Positions 16,714-24,979 of a stretch of DNA of 64,000 nucleotides are shown piece after piece (position 1 is the stretch's first letter; the number at the start of each line of letters is the position of its first letter). Made by a program: the position numbers and the translations under genes. The stretch comes from Tellurirhabdus rosea (GTDB lineage Bacteria; Bacteroidota; Bacteroidia; Cytophagales; Spirosomataceae). Below the pieces are notes generated by a model. It made no database searches. It was not told where the DNA came from and saw nothing but the letters and a program-made list of their open reading frames with translations. The stretch lies in assembly GCF_026278345.1 (NCBI RefSeq), contig NZ_CP111085.1:446001-510000 (forward strand), given 5' to 3'.

Positions 16714-16742
16714 CAAAGTTAACGGAAAATCCGAATCGGCAA
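16714..16742 (-). promoter_or_regulatory. Bacteroidota-type promoter for accA
   Basis: On the minus strand TTG (16742-16740), 18 nt, TAACTTTG (16721-16714). Initiation is expected near 16707, at the outer edge of the heptamer-word hairpin. Confidence 0.6.
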
Positions 16743-16745
16743 CGG

Positions 16746-18173
16746 TCAGAGCGGATAGCTCTGTCCGCGTTTAGGGATTTCTACCTGCGCATAGCCTTCT
16801 TCTTTCAGCGTTTCCTGGAAAGCGATCATGCTGGAGTATTCCCCGTGAACCAGAAACACCTTCTGCAACTTTCCGGGGTCCTGCTGTTTCACAAACCGGA
16901 GCAGATCGTCGCGGTCGCCGTGGCCGCTGAACACGTCCGTCCGTTCCACGCGGGCATTCACCGGCTGTTCTTTCCCTTTGATGGAAATGGTGGGCTGGCC
17001 GTTCAGCAGCCGCCACCCCAGCGTTCCTTCGGCGCAGTAGCCGATGATGAAAATGGTGCTGTAGGGGTTGCTGATGTTGTTGGCGACGTGGTACTCCACG
17101 CGCCCGCCCTGCACCATGCCCGAAGACGAGATGATGATACACGGCTCGTTGTAGTTCGACACCTCCTTGCTGGCCTTCGAGCTTTCGAGAAACTGGAAGT
17201 TTTCGAAGTCGAAAAGCGTCTCGTTTTCATCGAAGAACTCCCGCGCTTCCTTGTTCAGCATCCGGATGTTTTTCTGGTACACCTTCGTGCTTTCGAAGCC
17301 GAGCGGACTGTCGGAGAAGACCTTGATAGCCGGAAAGTTGTGTTCCGAATACAGCCGGTTGAGCGTGTAGAGCAGCGCCTGGGTCCGCCCCACCGAAAAC
17401 GACGGAATGATCAGCCGCCCCGGAATGTCGATGCAGGTGCGCTTGATGACGTCGGCCAGCACCGTTTCGGGCGCGTCCTGATCGACGTGCAGCCGGTTGC
17501 CGTAGGTCGATTCGCAGACCAGATAGTCCACCGGCGGCACCGTATCCGGATTGACCAGCAGGGGGTAGTTGCTGCGCCCGATGTCGCCCGAGAAGCAGAT
17601 CGTTTTGCGCCGCCCGTCTTCGTAGACGCCCACCACGATATGCGCCGCCCCGAGCAGGTGTCCGGCCTGGATGAACGTCACGTCCACGTTGTCGGCCACT
17701 TTGAACTTCCGGTTGAAAGCAATCGGAACCACGTTATCCATCGTTTCGGTCACCTGTTTGTCCAGAAACAGCTCTTTCTGCATTTCCACAAACCGCTTCT
17801 TCACCCGCTGTTTTTTGCTGCGGGCCAGGTCGTTCAGACGGCGCTGGTTGAGGGAAGCGGAGTCGCGGAGCAGGAGTTCCGTCAGCGCGTACGTGGGTTC
17901 GGTACACAGAATCTGCCCTTCGTAGCCTTCCCGGTACAGGTTAGGCAGGTTACCACTATGGTCGATATGGGCGTGGGTCAATAAAACAAGGTTGATACCG
18001 GATGCCTCAAAAGGAAAGTACCCGGTATGGTTGTTGGTCGGGAGCTCGCTGCCTTCGGTCGAACGATCCAGGTCAGAACCACAATCGATCAGGATTCTGA
18101 AATCGTCGTCGGTCTCCAGCATAAACATGCTGCCGGTTACCTGCCGGGCTGCCCCCCAAAATGTCAACTTCAT
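16746..18173 (-). CDS. MBL-fold beta-CASP RNA/DNA metallohydrolase (CPSF/YsgG-like)
   Basis: 475 residues. The metallo-beta-lactamase metal site HAHIDHSG is at 67-74 (HxHxDH), with the next histidine in AGHLLGAAH and an aspartate in FSGDIGRS. The beta-CASP insertion follows, with motif A in a VCESTYGNRLH stretch and motif C in SGHGDRDDL. The C-terminus carries an RMMBL-like segment around VNARVERTDVFSGHGD. Proteins of this architecture are RNA endo/exonucleases; the bacterial CPSF-like group is less well studied than RNase J, and this lacks RNase J's C-terminal domain. It is a single gene, opposite in direction to dacB. Confidence 0.92.
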   Translation of the reverse strand: MKLTFWGAARQVTGSMFMLETDDDFRILIDCGSDLDRSTEGSELPTNNHTGYFPFEASGINLVLLTHAHIDHSGNLPNLYREGYEGQILCTEPTYALTELLLRDSASLNQRRLNDLARSKKQRVKKRFVEMQKELFLDKQVTETMDNVVPIAFNRKFKVADNVDVTFIQAGHLLGAAHIVVGVYEDGRRKTICFSGDIGRSNYPLLVNPDTVPPVDYLVCESTYGNRLHVDQDAPETVLADVIKRTCIDIPGRLIIPSFSVGRTQALLYTLNRLYSEHNFPAIKVFSDSPLGFESTKVYQKNIRMLNKEAREFFDENETLFDFENFQFLESSKASKEVSNYNEPCIIISSSGMVQGGRVEYHVANNISNPYSTIFIIGYCAEGTLGWRLLNGQPTISIKGKEQPVNARVERTDVFSGHGDRDDLLRFVKQQDPGKLQKVFLVHGEYSSMIAFQETLKEEGYAQVEIPKRGQSYPL

Positions 18174-18565
18174 TCGTTTATCATCTAGGTAATTAGTTCA
18201 AAATCAATTTATAGTCTGCGGTTTGCACCTTCAGGCAATAGAAACAGGAGAAAGGAGACGAGCTGTCGTTCCTGATTGAACCCTTGTAAGTCGTTTCTCT
18301 TTTGCTATGGCCTGCTATGGTGTACCATCAGGAGTTGTCGGCCTCGTTATTCCAAAAATTAGTAACCATAAATCCACTATGCCGCCTGGTTTAGGGAATA
18401 GGCTTTACGATTATCGAAGTCTGTACGGTGAATGATTTGCGTCGCCCTCCGGAAAGTGGCCGCTAAAGAGTCGCAGAATCGGTAAGTTTGCAAATCTACA
18501 AAAAACCCGCTGGCAAAGTGACACCTTTCTCCAAAGACCTTCATAACCTTAGCCTGTACGCTCCT
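18174..18565. other. Intergenic region between divergent nuclease and dacB genes
   Basis: 392 bases with no ORF of note. TAAGTTTG at 18483-18490 fits the Bacteroidota -7 consensus in the dacB direction and would give a leader of about 70 nt; no convincing -33 TTG accompanies it. In-frame starts upstream of 18566 exist but would precede the signal peptide. Nothing else recognised. Confidence 0.5.
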
Positions 18566-20101
18566 ATGCGGTTTCTAACGTATATTCTTGTCGGATTGTT
18601 GGTATTTGGTGCGCATTATTCCCCCGCCCAGAATTACACCGGAGCGCCGACGGCCCTGCCCGCCGCGCCAGATACGGCGGCGCTCCGGCGTTTATCCATC
18701 GTTCTGGAAGAACTGCGCAACAGTCCGCTGGTGCGTCACGGCACCGTCGGATTCAGCCTGCGGCGGGCGGGCGACGGGCAGCCGCTGGCCGAACTGAACG
18801 CGGTCCAGAGCCTCGCCCCCGCCTCCACCCAGAAGCTCGTCACCACCGCCACCGCCCTGGCCGTGCTGGGCGAAGGATACTCCTACCAGACCTTTCTGGA
18901 ATACGACGGCGCTATCCGCGACAGCGTGCTGACGGGCAACCTGTTCATCCGCGGTACGGGCGATCCCTCGCTGGGCAGCAGCCGGTTTGCCGGTTTTGCA
19001 GACCAGAATACCCTCCTGCGCAACTGGCTCGACGCCCTGCGGCAGGCGGGCATCCGGCGCATCGAAGGCAGTCTGGTCGGCGACGCCACGGCCGTTCAGG
19101 CGCTGCCCGTACCGGGAACCTGGTCGTGGGACGACATGGGGAATTATTACGGAGCGGGCGTGTTTGGCCTTAATTTTAACGAAAACCTCTACCGGGTAAT
19201 TTTCCAGCCCGCCCGGACGGTCAGCCAGCCCGCCCGTATCCTGCGTACCGAACCCGCCGCGCCCTACCTTCAGCTGCGTAACCGCGTCCGGACGGGTCCG
19301 GCGGGGTCGGGCGATGAGGTCATCATTTACAACGCGCCCTACTCCTCGCAGGTGTTTCTGGAAGGCACGGTACCGGCGGGTGTGGCATCGTTCGCCGTGC
19401 GCGGCTCCCTGCCCGACCCGGCCTACGCGGCGGCGCAGCAGTTACACGACCACCTGACAAAATCCGGCATTGTGGTCACCGGCGGTCCCCTTTCCATCGG
19501 TCCCGGCTCGGTTCTGACCAGCGAACCGGCCGCTTTCCCCGGCAAACGGACGGCCCTGCACGTGCATTCTTCGCCCGTGCTGTCGGAACTAACCCGGCAG
19601 ACCAATTTTCAAAGCATCAATCTCTATGCGGAAGCGCTGCTTCAGGCGGTGGGCACCCATCTGGCCAAACGGCCGCTGGAGACCAGCGAAGCGGCTCAGG
19701 AAGTGGTCCGTTTCTGGCAGCGGAAGGGCATTGATCTGGGTGGTTTCCGCATGCGCGACGGCAGCGGACTGTCTACCAGCGGCGCCCTGACCACCTCGGG
19801 CCTGAGCGCCATTCTGGCCGCCATGAGTCGGGAAAAATCGTTTGGCGCCTTCTACGAAAGCATTCCCGTGGTCGGCGAATCGGGAACGGTGCGGTCGCTG
19901 GCCCGGCGAACGTCGGCGGCCGGGAATGTGCGGGCCAAGAGCGGCACCATCGAAGGGGTCCGGGCGTATGCCGGGTACGCCACCTCCCGCAGCGGAGAAC
20001 TGCTGGCCTTTTCGGTCATCGTGAGCAAATACGAATCCGGCACCCTAAACGCCGTCATGCCCTACCTGGAACGGCTGATGGTGCTGATGACGGAGCTGTG
20101 A
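18566..20101 (+). CDS. dacB: D-alanyl-D-alanine carboxypeptidase/endopeptidase, PBP4 type (S13)
   Basis: 511 residues from the ATG at 18566, which places a signal peptide (ILVGLLVFGAHYSPAQ) at the N-terminus. Active-site motif SxxK is ASTQK (S87, K90), the KSG(T) motif lies near residue 457 and an SxN-like SGLSTSG near 400, in peptidase-S13 order. The large domain inserted between SxxK and the second motif is present. The enzyme trims or cleaves D-Ala crosslinks in peptidoglycan in the periplasm. It is monocistronic, followed by a convergent inverted repeat. Confidence 0.93.
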   Translation: MRFLTYILVGLLVFGAHYSPAQNYTGAPTALPAAPDTAALRRLSIVLEELRNSPLVRHGTVGFSLRRAGDGQPLAELNAVQSLAPASTQKLVTTATALAVLGEGYSYQTFLEYDGAIRDSVLTGNLFIRGTGDPSLGSSRFAGFADQNTLLRNWLDALRQAGIRRIEGSLVGDATAVQALPVPGTWSWDDMGNYYGAGVFGLNFNENLYRVIFQPARTVSQPARILRTEPAAPYLQLRNRVRTGPAGSGDEVIIYNAPYSSQVFLEGTVPAGVASFAVRGSLPDPAYAAAQQLHDHLTKSGIVVTGGPLSIGPGSVLTSEPAAFPGKRTALHVHSSPVLSELTRQTNFQSINLYAEALLQAVGTHLAKRPLETSEAAQEVVRFWQRKGIDLGGFRMRDGSGLSTSGALTTSGLSAILAAMSREKSFGAFYESIPVVGESGTVRSLARRTSAAGNVRAKSGTIEGVRAYAGYATSRSGELLAFSVIVSKYESGTLNAVMPYLERLMVLMTEL

Positions 20102-20104
20102 AAA

Positions 20105-20224
20105 GAGGTATGAGGGGATAGGTATGAGGTTGGGGGTGCGGTATAAAGAAGGAGGTGGCTTTGCCAATCAGTTTTTGACCGGCGAAGCCACCTCATACCT
20201 AAAACCTCATACCTAAAACCTCAT
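20105..20224. repeat. Nested heptamer-word inverted repeat between dacB and the response regulator
   Basis: The outer left arm is AGGTATG/AGGGGAT/AGGTATG/AGGTTGG (from 20107); the outer right arm is CCTCATA/CCTAAAA/CCTCATA/CCTAAAA/CCTCAT (to 20224). Inside is a second stem AGGTGGCTTTGCC/GGCGAAGCCACCT (about 20153-20192, one mismatch). It fills the gap between the convergent stop codons at 20101 and 20228. Confidence 0.88.
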
Positions 20225-20227
20225 CTC

Positions 20228-20686
20228 CTATTCATCTTCCTTCGCTGCCATTTTCACCGTTTCGAACCAGTAGCTACCGATGGCTTTGGTTACGTCCATC
20301 AGTTTCTGGTACGAGGTGGGCTTGGTAATAAAGCTGTTGGCACCCCAGAAATACGAATTTTCAATATCATCCTGAGCGTCGGAAGTGCTCAGAACCACAA
20401 TGGGAATGTGCCGCAGTTGCCGATCCATCTTGATTTCCTGCAACGCCTCCCGGCCGTCTTTACGCGGCATGTTCAGGTCGAGCAGGATCAGTTCGGGCAG
20501 TTCGTGCGCTGCGTTTTCATAACGTCCGGTACGGCGCAGGTATTCCATCAGTTCTTCCCCATCCTCCACAAACTGCATTTTGCTTACCGGAAAATGATGC
20601 TGAAACGCCTCCCGGGTCAGGAAGCGGTCATCTTCATCATCATCCGCCAACAAGATGTGAACGGGTTTCGTGGGCTGTAGTGTCAT
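20228..20686 (-). CDS. Receiver-only response regulator (Rcp1/CheY-like)
   Basis: 152 residues from the ATG at 20686. It is a stand-alone receiver with the acidic pocket at D15-D17, phosphoacceptor D70 (LILLDLNMP), Thr/Ser in VLSTSD and the conserved Lys in FITKP near residue 122. There is no output domain, as in Rcp1-type regulators that pair with phytochrome-like kinases. The start lies inside the 3' end of the histidine kinase gene (47-nt overlap in another frame), so the two are translationally coupled and almost certainly cognate. Confidence 0.93.
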   Translation of the reverse strand: MTLQPTKPVHILLADDDEDDRFLTREAFQHHFPVSKMQFVEDGEELMEYLRRTGRYENAAHELPELILLDLNMPRKDGREALQEIKMDRQLRHIPIVVLSTSDAQDDIENSYFWGANSFITKPTSYQKLMDVTKAIGSYWFETVKMAAKEDE

Positions 20687-22127
20687 GCTTAGGTTGATTT
20701 TGATTTTCAGGCAATACCACAATAAAGGCAGCACCCGCATTAGGACTTGACTGGGCCGTGATGACGCCCCGGTGATTGTTTAGAATCCGTTTGCAGATGG
20801 CAAGCCCGATACCGGTTCCTTCGTATGAGCTTTTGCCGTGCAGACGTTGAAAAATTTTGAAAATATGATCCAGATACTTCTCGTCGAAACCGATTCCGTT
20901 GTCCTGGACCGTTATTTTAAAATAGTTTTTACCCGGTAAAAGTTCCTCGAATGCCGAGCCGTCCACGGGTTCCGAAAAAATCTTTATCTCGGGCTGAACG
21001 TCCGGTTTACTAAACTTCAGGGCGTTCGAAATAAGGTTGATGAACAGGTGGTCCATCTGGTCCGGAACGGCCTCCACCACGGGCAGCGGCCCCACCTCGA
21101 TGCGGGCGTGCAGGTTCTTGATCCGCAGTTCCTGATCGTTCAGAATACCCGCCACCACATCCTGCAAATGAACCTCCTGAAACGCCTCTTTCTTGTTGGA
21201 GATTCGCGAAAAATTAAGCAAATCCTTAATCATTTTCGACATTCGCTCCGCCGATTGCTGAATTTTTCCAAGAAACAGCCGGCCGTCTTCGTCGAGCTGC
21301 GGGCCGTAGCGGTCGCGCACCATGAAGGCAAACGACTGGATTTTCCGCAGCGGCTCCTGCATGTCGTGCGAAGCCACAAAGGCGAACCGCTCCAGCTCCT
21401 CGTTGGACACTTCCAGCTGAATGATTTTCTCCTGTAAATCCAGTTCGTAGGACCGCAGTTGCTCCTCCGTTTTCTGACGGGTCGACAGCTCGCTTTCCAG
21501 CAGATTGTACGAGACGATCAGCGTGACAAAGGTAAGAACCGAAAGAATGAAAGTCAGGATTACCGTGTTCCGAAATGATTCATCGGCCTCGGCGGCCTTG
21601 GTTCTGATCAGTTCCGCTTCCTGCCCGTACATCTCGCTGACCATCCGCCGGATGTAGTCCATCTTCGATTTTCCCAGCCGCATGTACGTATTGAGCATCT
21701 CCGGCGACTCTCCCTGCCGGACGGCGCGAATCTGCCGGTCGATCAGCACCAGCTTTTCGGAGGCGAGGTCTTCTATTTGCCGCAGTTTCTCTATTTTTCC
21801 GGGGCTCGTCACCAGCGGGCGCAGGCGGTCGAACGTCTGCCTGATCCGTGGGGCCGTATTCCGCTGCGGTTCCAGAAAATACTCCTCCCGCGTGGCGATG
21901 TACCCGCGGACCCCGGTTTCGGCATCCACCAGCAGCTGACGCACTTCGTTCAGATGGTTCAGAATCTGTTCGCTTTGCTGGATTTCGTTTCCCTGCTGGC
22001 GGTGGCCGTTATAGCTCAGCAACGTCAGGGCAAAGCCGAGCGCAATCAGGAGCAGCGCAATCACGAAGCCGTATTGGATACGCTTCCTCACCAAATTGTG
22101 CCCTCCTGACCGAATCATGGTATTCAT
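20640..22127 (-). CDS. CHASE3-domain sensor histidine kinase
   Basis: 495 residues. A transmembrane helix at about 19-38 is followed by a CHASE3 sensor (about 50-180, with TGVRGYIATREEYFLEPQ), a second transmembrane helix at 188-208, a short coiled coil, then HisKA with H254 (VASHDMQEPLRKI) and HATPase_c with N-box NLISNALKFS, G1 DNGIGFD and G2 GTGIGLAICKR. The HDMxEPLR box is that of phytochrome/Cph1-like kinases that work with Rcp1-type regulators, fitting the overlapping receiver gene. It starts 23 nt after the hslV stop on the same strand, so hslV, kinase and regulator may be one transcript. Confidence 0.95.
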   Translation of the reverse strand: MNTMIRSGGHNLVRKRIQYGFVIALLLIALGFALTLLSYNGHRQQGNEIQQSEQILNHLNEVRQLLVDAETGVRGYIATREEYFLEPQRNTAPRIRQTFDRLRPLVTSPGKIEKLRQIEDLASEKLVLIDRQIRAVRQGESPEMLNTYMRLGKSKMDYIRRMVSEMYGQEAELIRTKAAEADESFRNTVILTFILSVLTFVTLIVSYNLLESELSTRQKTEEQLRSYELDLQEKIIQLEVSNEELERFAFVASHDMQEPLRKIQSFAFMVRDRYGPQLDEDGRLFLGKIQQSAERMSKMIKDLLNFSRISNKKEAFQEVHLQDVVAGILNDQELRIKNLHARIEVGPLPVVEAVPDQMDHLFINLISNALKFSKPDVQPEIKIFSEPVDGSAFEELLPGKNYFKITVQDNGIGFDEKYLDHIFKIFQRLHGKSSYEGTGIGLAICKRILNNHRGVITAQSSPNAGAAFIVVLPENQNQPKHDTTAHETRSHLVGG

Positions 22128-22150
22128 GGTAAACGAACCCGCCGAGCCCG

Positions 22151-22690
22151 TTACAGGGTTTCGACGACCAGGTTATGGTTGGTATAGATGCAGATGTCGG
22201 CGGCGATGTTCAGGCTTTCGCGGACCATTTCTTCGGCCGTCAGATGCGGGGCGTGCTTTTTGAGCGCCACGGCCGCCGACTGCGCAAACATGCTGCCCGA
22301 GCCGATGGACGCCACCCCGTTGTCGGGTTCCAGCACGTCGCCGGTGCCGGAAATAATCAGCAGATCGTCTTTGCTGGCCACAATCAGCATGGCTTCCAGC
22401 CGCCGCAGAAAGCGGTCCATGCGCCAGTCTTTGGCCAGTTCGATGGCCGCCCGCTTCAGGTTTCCGCCGTAGCCGTTCAGTTTTTCCTCGAACCGTTCGA
22501 TGAGCGTGAAGGCGTCGGCCGTAGAACCGGCAAAACCGGCCAGAACCTTTCCGCCCGCCAGGACCCGTACTTTCCGAACGTTGCTTTTGGCGATTGTATT
22601 GCCCATCGTGGCCTGCCCATCGGCGCCAAGGGCAATCTGGCCGTTATGATAAATTCCGATAACTGTCGTTGCGTGAATAGGCTGTTGCAT
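22151..22690 (-). CDS. hslV: ATP-dependent protease peptidase subunit HslV (ClpQ)
   Basis: 179 residues from the ATG at 22690; a TTG four codons earlier is less likely. It is the proteasome-beta-like threonine peptidase that HslU activates. The sequence HATTVIGI places the catalytic threonine at residue 8 after a seven-residue propeptide, as in Bacillus ClpQ rather than the Met-Thr start of E. coli. Other landmarks are [31 protein letters not shown] and KLEAMLI-like LEAMLIV, with [11 protein letters not shown]. It is not next to hslU (11532-12929); instead a two-component system follows. Confidence 0.96.
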   Translation of the reverse strand: MQQPIHATTVIGIYHNGQIALGADGQATMGNTIAKSNVRKVRVLAGGKVLAGFAGSTADAFTLIERFEEKLNGYGGNLKRAAIELAKDWRMDRFLRRLEAMLIVASKDDLLIISGTGDVLEPDNGVASIGSGSMFAQSAAVALKKHAPHLTAEEMVRESLNIAADICIYTNHNLVVETL

Positions 22691-22792
22691 GTAGATTTTC
22701 AATTAAACTTCAATTTTAACAAAAAACCGGCACTGATTGCCCGGAAAACTTCGCCTGTGACCTGTTTATCGGTGGTTGCCGGAGGTTGCGGC

Positions 22793-22832
22793 TACAAAAA
22801 AGGATGACACCCCCGGTAGAGGTGTCATCCTT
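22793..22832 (-). terminator. Rho-independent terminator of pdhC
   Basis: Perfect 12-bp stem AAGGATGACACC/GGTGTCATCCTT with a 9-nt loop, followed on the minus strand by TTTTTGT. It lies about 40 nt past the end of the acetyltransferase gene. Confidence 0.88.
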
Positions 22833-22870
22833 AGGAGGCGGAATAAACCGCCGGGGATTCAGAATCGAAC

Positions 22871-24619
22871 CTATACGAGCATCTTCATCGGGTCTTCCAG
22901 GTAGCCTTTCAGCGTTTGCAGGAAGGCGGCGCCGGTGGCCCCGTCGACGACCCGGTGGTCACAGGAGAGCGTTACCTTCATGACGTTGGTCGGTTTGGCA
23001 ACCTCGCCTTCGAACTTAACGGTCTGTTTGATCGCGCCCACGGCCAGGATGCAGGCATCCGGCGGGTTGATGATGGCTGTAAACTCCTCGATGCCGAACA
23101 TGCCGAGGTTGGAGATCGAGAAGGTGCTGCCCTCCCAGTCTTTCGGCTGGAGTTTCTTGTCCTTGGCTTTGCCCGCCATTTCCTTCACCTCACCGGCAAT
23201 GGTCGAGAGCGTTTTCTGGTCGGCGTTGCGCACAACCGGAACCAGCAGTCCCTCGTCCACCGCGACGGCCACGCCGATGTTGACGTATTTGTACCGGCGG
23301 ATTTTGTCGCCGAGCCACGAGGAGTTGACGGCCGGGTGCTGACGCAGCGCCAGCGAGGCGGCTTTGATAACGAAGTCGTTGAACGACACTTTCGCCGGGG
23401 CCACTTCGTTGACTTTGCCGCGCAGGTCCATTGCCTTGTCCATCGTGATTTCCATGGTCAGGTAGAAGTGCGGAGCCGTGAAGAGGCTTTCGCTCAGGCG
23501 ACGGGCAATGGTTTTGCGCATCTGGCTGACCGGAATGTCCTCGTACTCGCCAAGGGCCACCGGAGCGGGAGCGGGCTGCGGAGCGGGTGCCGGAGCCGCC
23601 TGGGGAGCCGGCTGAGCGGGCGCAGCGGCCGGTTGCGGAGCCGCCGGCTGGGCCGCGGGAGCCCCGTTGAAGGCCTCCACATCGCGCTTGACAATCCGGC
23701 CTTCCGGGCCCGTACCCTGCACCTGCGACAGGTTGATGCCTTTCTCTTCCGCAATACGCTTCGCCAGCGGAGACGCTTTGACGCGTCCGTCCGTTTCGGC
23801 GCCGTTGCCATTTTCACCGGCATACGACAGGTCGGTAGCGGCATTGGCGGGCTGGGAGGCCTGTGGCGGTCCGTCGGTACGGTTTTGCTGGGCCGTAGCA
23901 TTGCCTGAGTCGGCGGCTGAAGCTCCGCCGTTCGACGGGCCGCCTTCCAGCAGGACTTTGAAGTTGGCTCCTTTTTCCCCGATGACGGCGATCACGGCGT
24001 CAACGGCGACGGCAGCGCCTTCCTGCACTCCGACGTAAAGCAGCGTTCCTTCTTCGTAGGCTTCGAGGTCCATCGTGGCCTTGTCGGTTTCCACCTCGGC
24101 CAGAATGTCGCCGGATTTTACCGTATCCCCCTCTTTCTTGAGCCATTTCACGAGCGTTCCTTCGGTCATGGTATCGCTCATTTTGGGCATCCGGATGACC
24201 GCGGCGTTGACTTCCTCGGCCGGAGCCGCCGAAACCGCCTGCGGAGCGGGAGTCTGGGTAGCCACCTGTTCCGGAGCGCCGCCAGCGGGTGCCGGAGCCG
24301 GTTTTTCGGCCACGGGCGATTCGGCCGGAGCCGCGGGAGCCGCCCCGTTGCCGCCGTTCAGAGCCGCCTGATAATCCTCGCCGGCAGCACCGATCACGGC
24401 AATCACCGCATCGATGGCCACCGATTGTCCTTTTTCTACCCCGATGTATAAAAGCGTTCCTTCGTCATACGCTTCGAGGTCCATCGTGGCTTTGTCAGTT
24501 TCAACTTCGGCCAGGACATCGCCCGATTTGACGGTATCGCCCACTTTTTTATGCCACTCAGCGATGACACCTTCGGTCATGGTGTCGCTCATCTTGGGCA
24601 TCCGGATTAATTCTGCCAT
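22871..24619 (-). CDS. pdhC: Pyruvate dehydrogenase complex E2, dihydrolipoamide acetyltransferase
   Basis: 582 residues with two lipoyl domains (lipoylated Lys43 and Lys180, both in ETDKATM), separated by Ala/Pro-rich linkers (about 85-137 and 225-270). A peripheral-subunit-binding domain lies at about 275-312 (VKASPLAKRIAEEKG ... GRIVKRDV), then another long Pro/Ala hinge and the catalytic domain ending in HRVVDG (555-560) with the active-site His. It moves acetyl groups from E1 to CoA. E1 and E3 genes are not adjacent. The two lipoyl modules are nearly identical in their cores, suggesting recent duplication or gene conversion. Confidence 0.95.
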   Translation of the reverse strand: MAELIRMPKMSDTMTEGVIAEWHKKVGDTVKSGDVLAEVETDKATMDLEAYDEGTLLYIGVEKGQSVAIDAVIAVIGAAGEDYQAALNGGNGAAPAAPAESPVAEKPAPAPAGGAPEQVATQTPAPQAVSAAPAEEVNAAVIRMPKMSDTMTEGTLVKWLKKEGDTVKSGDILAEVETDKATMDLEAYEEGTLLYVGVQEGAAVAVDAVIAVIGEKGANFKVLLEGGPSNGGASAADSGNATAQQNRTDGPPQASQPANAATDLSYAGENGNGAETDGRVKASPLAKRIAEEKGINLSQVQGTGPEGRIVKRDVEAFNGAPAAQPAAPQPAAAPAQPAPQAAPAPAPQPAPAPVALGEYEDIPVSQMRKTIARRLSESLFTAPHFYLTMEITMDKAMDLRGKVNEVAPAKVSFNDFVIKAASLALRQHPAVNSSWLGDKIRRYKYVNIGVAVAVDEGLLVPVVRNADQKTLSTIAGEVKEMAGKAKDKKLQPKDWEGSTFSISNLGMFGIEEFTAIINPPDACILAVGAIKQTVKFEGEVAKPTNVMKVTLSCDHRVVDGATGAAFLQTLKGYLEDPMKMLV

Positions 24620-24633
24620 ACTTTTCGCAAAAA

Positions 24634-24716
24634 GTTTATGGTTTCTGGTTTATGGTTTATGGTTCAATGTAGCGGGCTTTTACCAACTATAGACTATAAA
24701 CTATAAACGGTAAACC
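24634..24716. repeat. Heptamer-word inverted repeat (GGTTTAT family) in the pdhC leader
   Basis: The left arm is GGTTTCT/GGTTTAT/GGTTTAT; the right arm is ACTATAG/ACTATAA/ACTATAA/ACGGTAA/ACC. Pairing is partial (heptamers GTTTATG against GTTTATA). It starts 14 nt upstream of the pdhC ATG and lies between that ATG and the candidate promoter at 24761. The words are shared with the element at 13568. Confidence 0.8.
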
Positions 24717-24979
24717 TTAATTGAGACTTAGGTTAATCTGTAGAGTTTCCTTCAAGCGCCCAAAATTAGCGGAAACGTGGGAAAGTTGGTTATGTTGGGG
24801 AAAGATTCGTTGGGTCGCCACCATTTCCGGCAAAGAAGGCCGCTGCCGGGCTAAGATATAAACCGGATTCCCGGCGTACGATCCGCTTTCGCCCTGCCAC
24901 TAAGCGGGGCGGTCCGTACGCCTCGAAAGCTCAATTCCAGGACGAAGGCTAGCCCTGAAGACGGCTCCACCAAAGACTG
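24717..24979 (-). promoter_or_regulatory. Upstream region of pdhC with candidate -7 box
   Basis: TAATTTTG on the minus strand (24768-24761) matches TAnnTTTG; a -33 TTG is not evident. If used, transcription starts near 24754 and the whole heptamer-word repeat is in the pdhC 5' leader. The rest, to the end of the Gfo/Idh gene at 24980, holds nothing I recognise. Confidence 0.4.
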
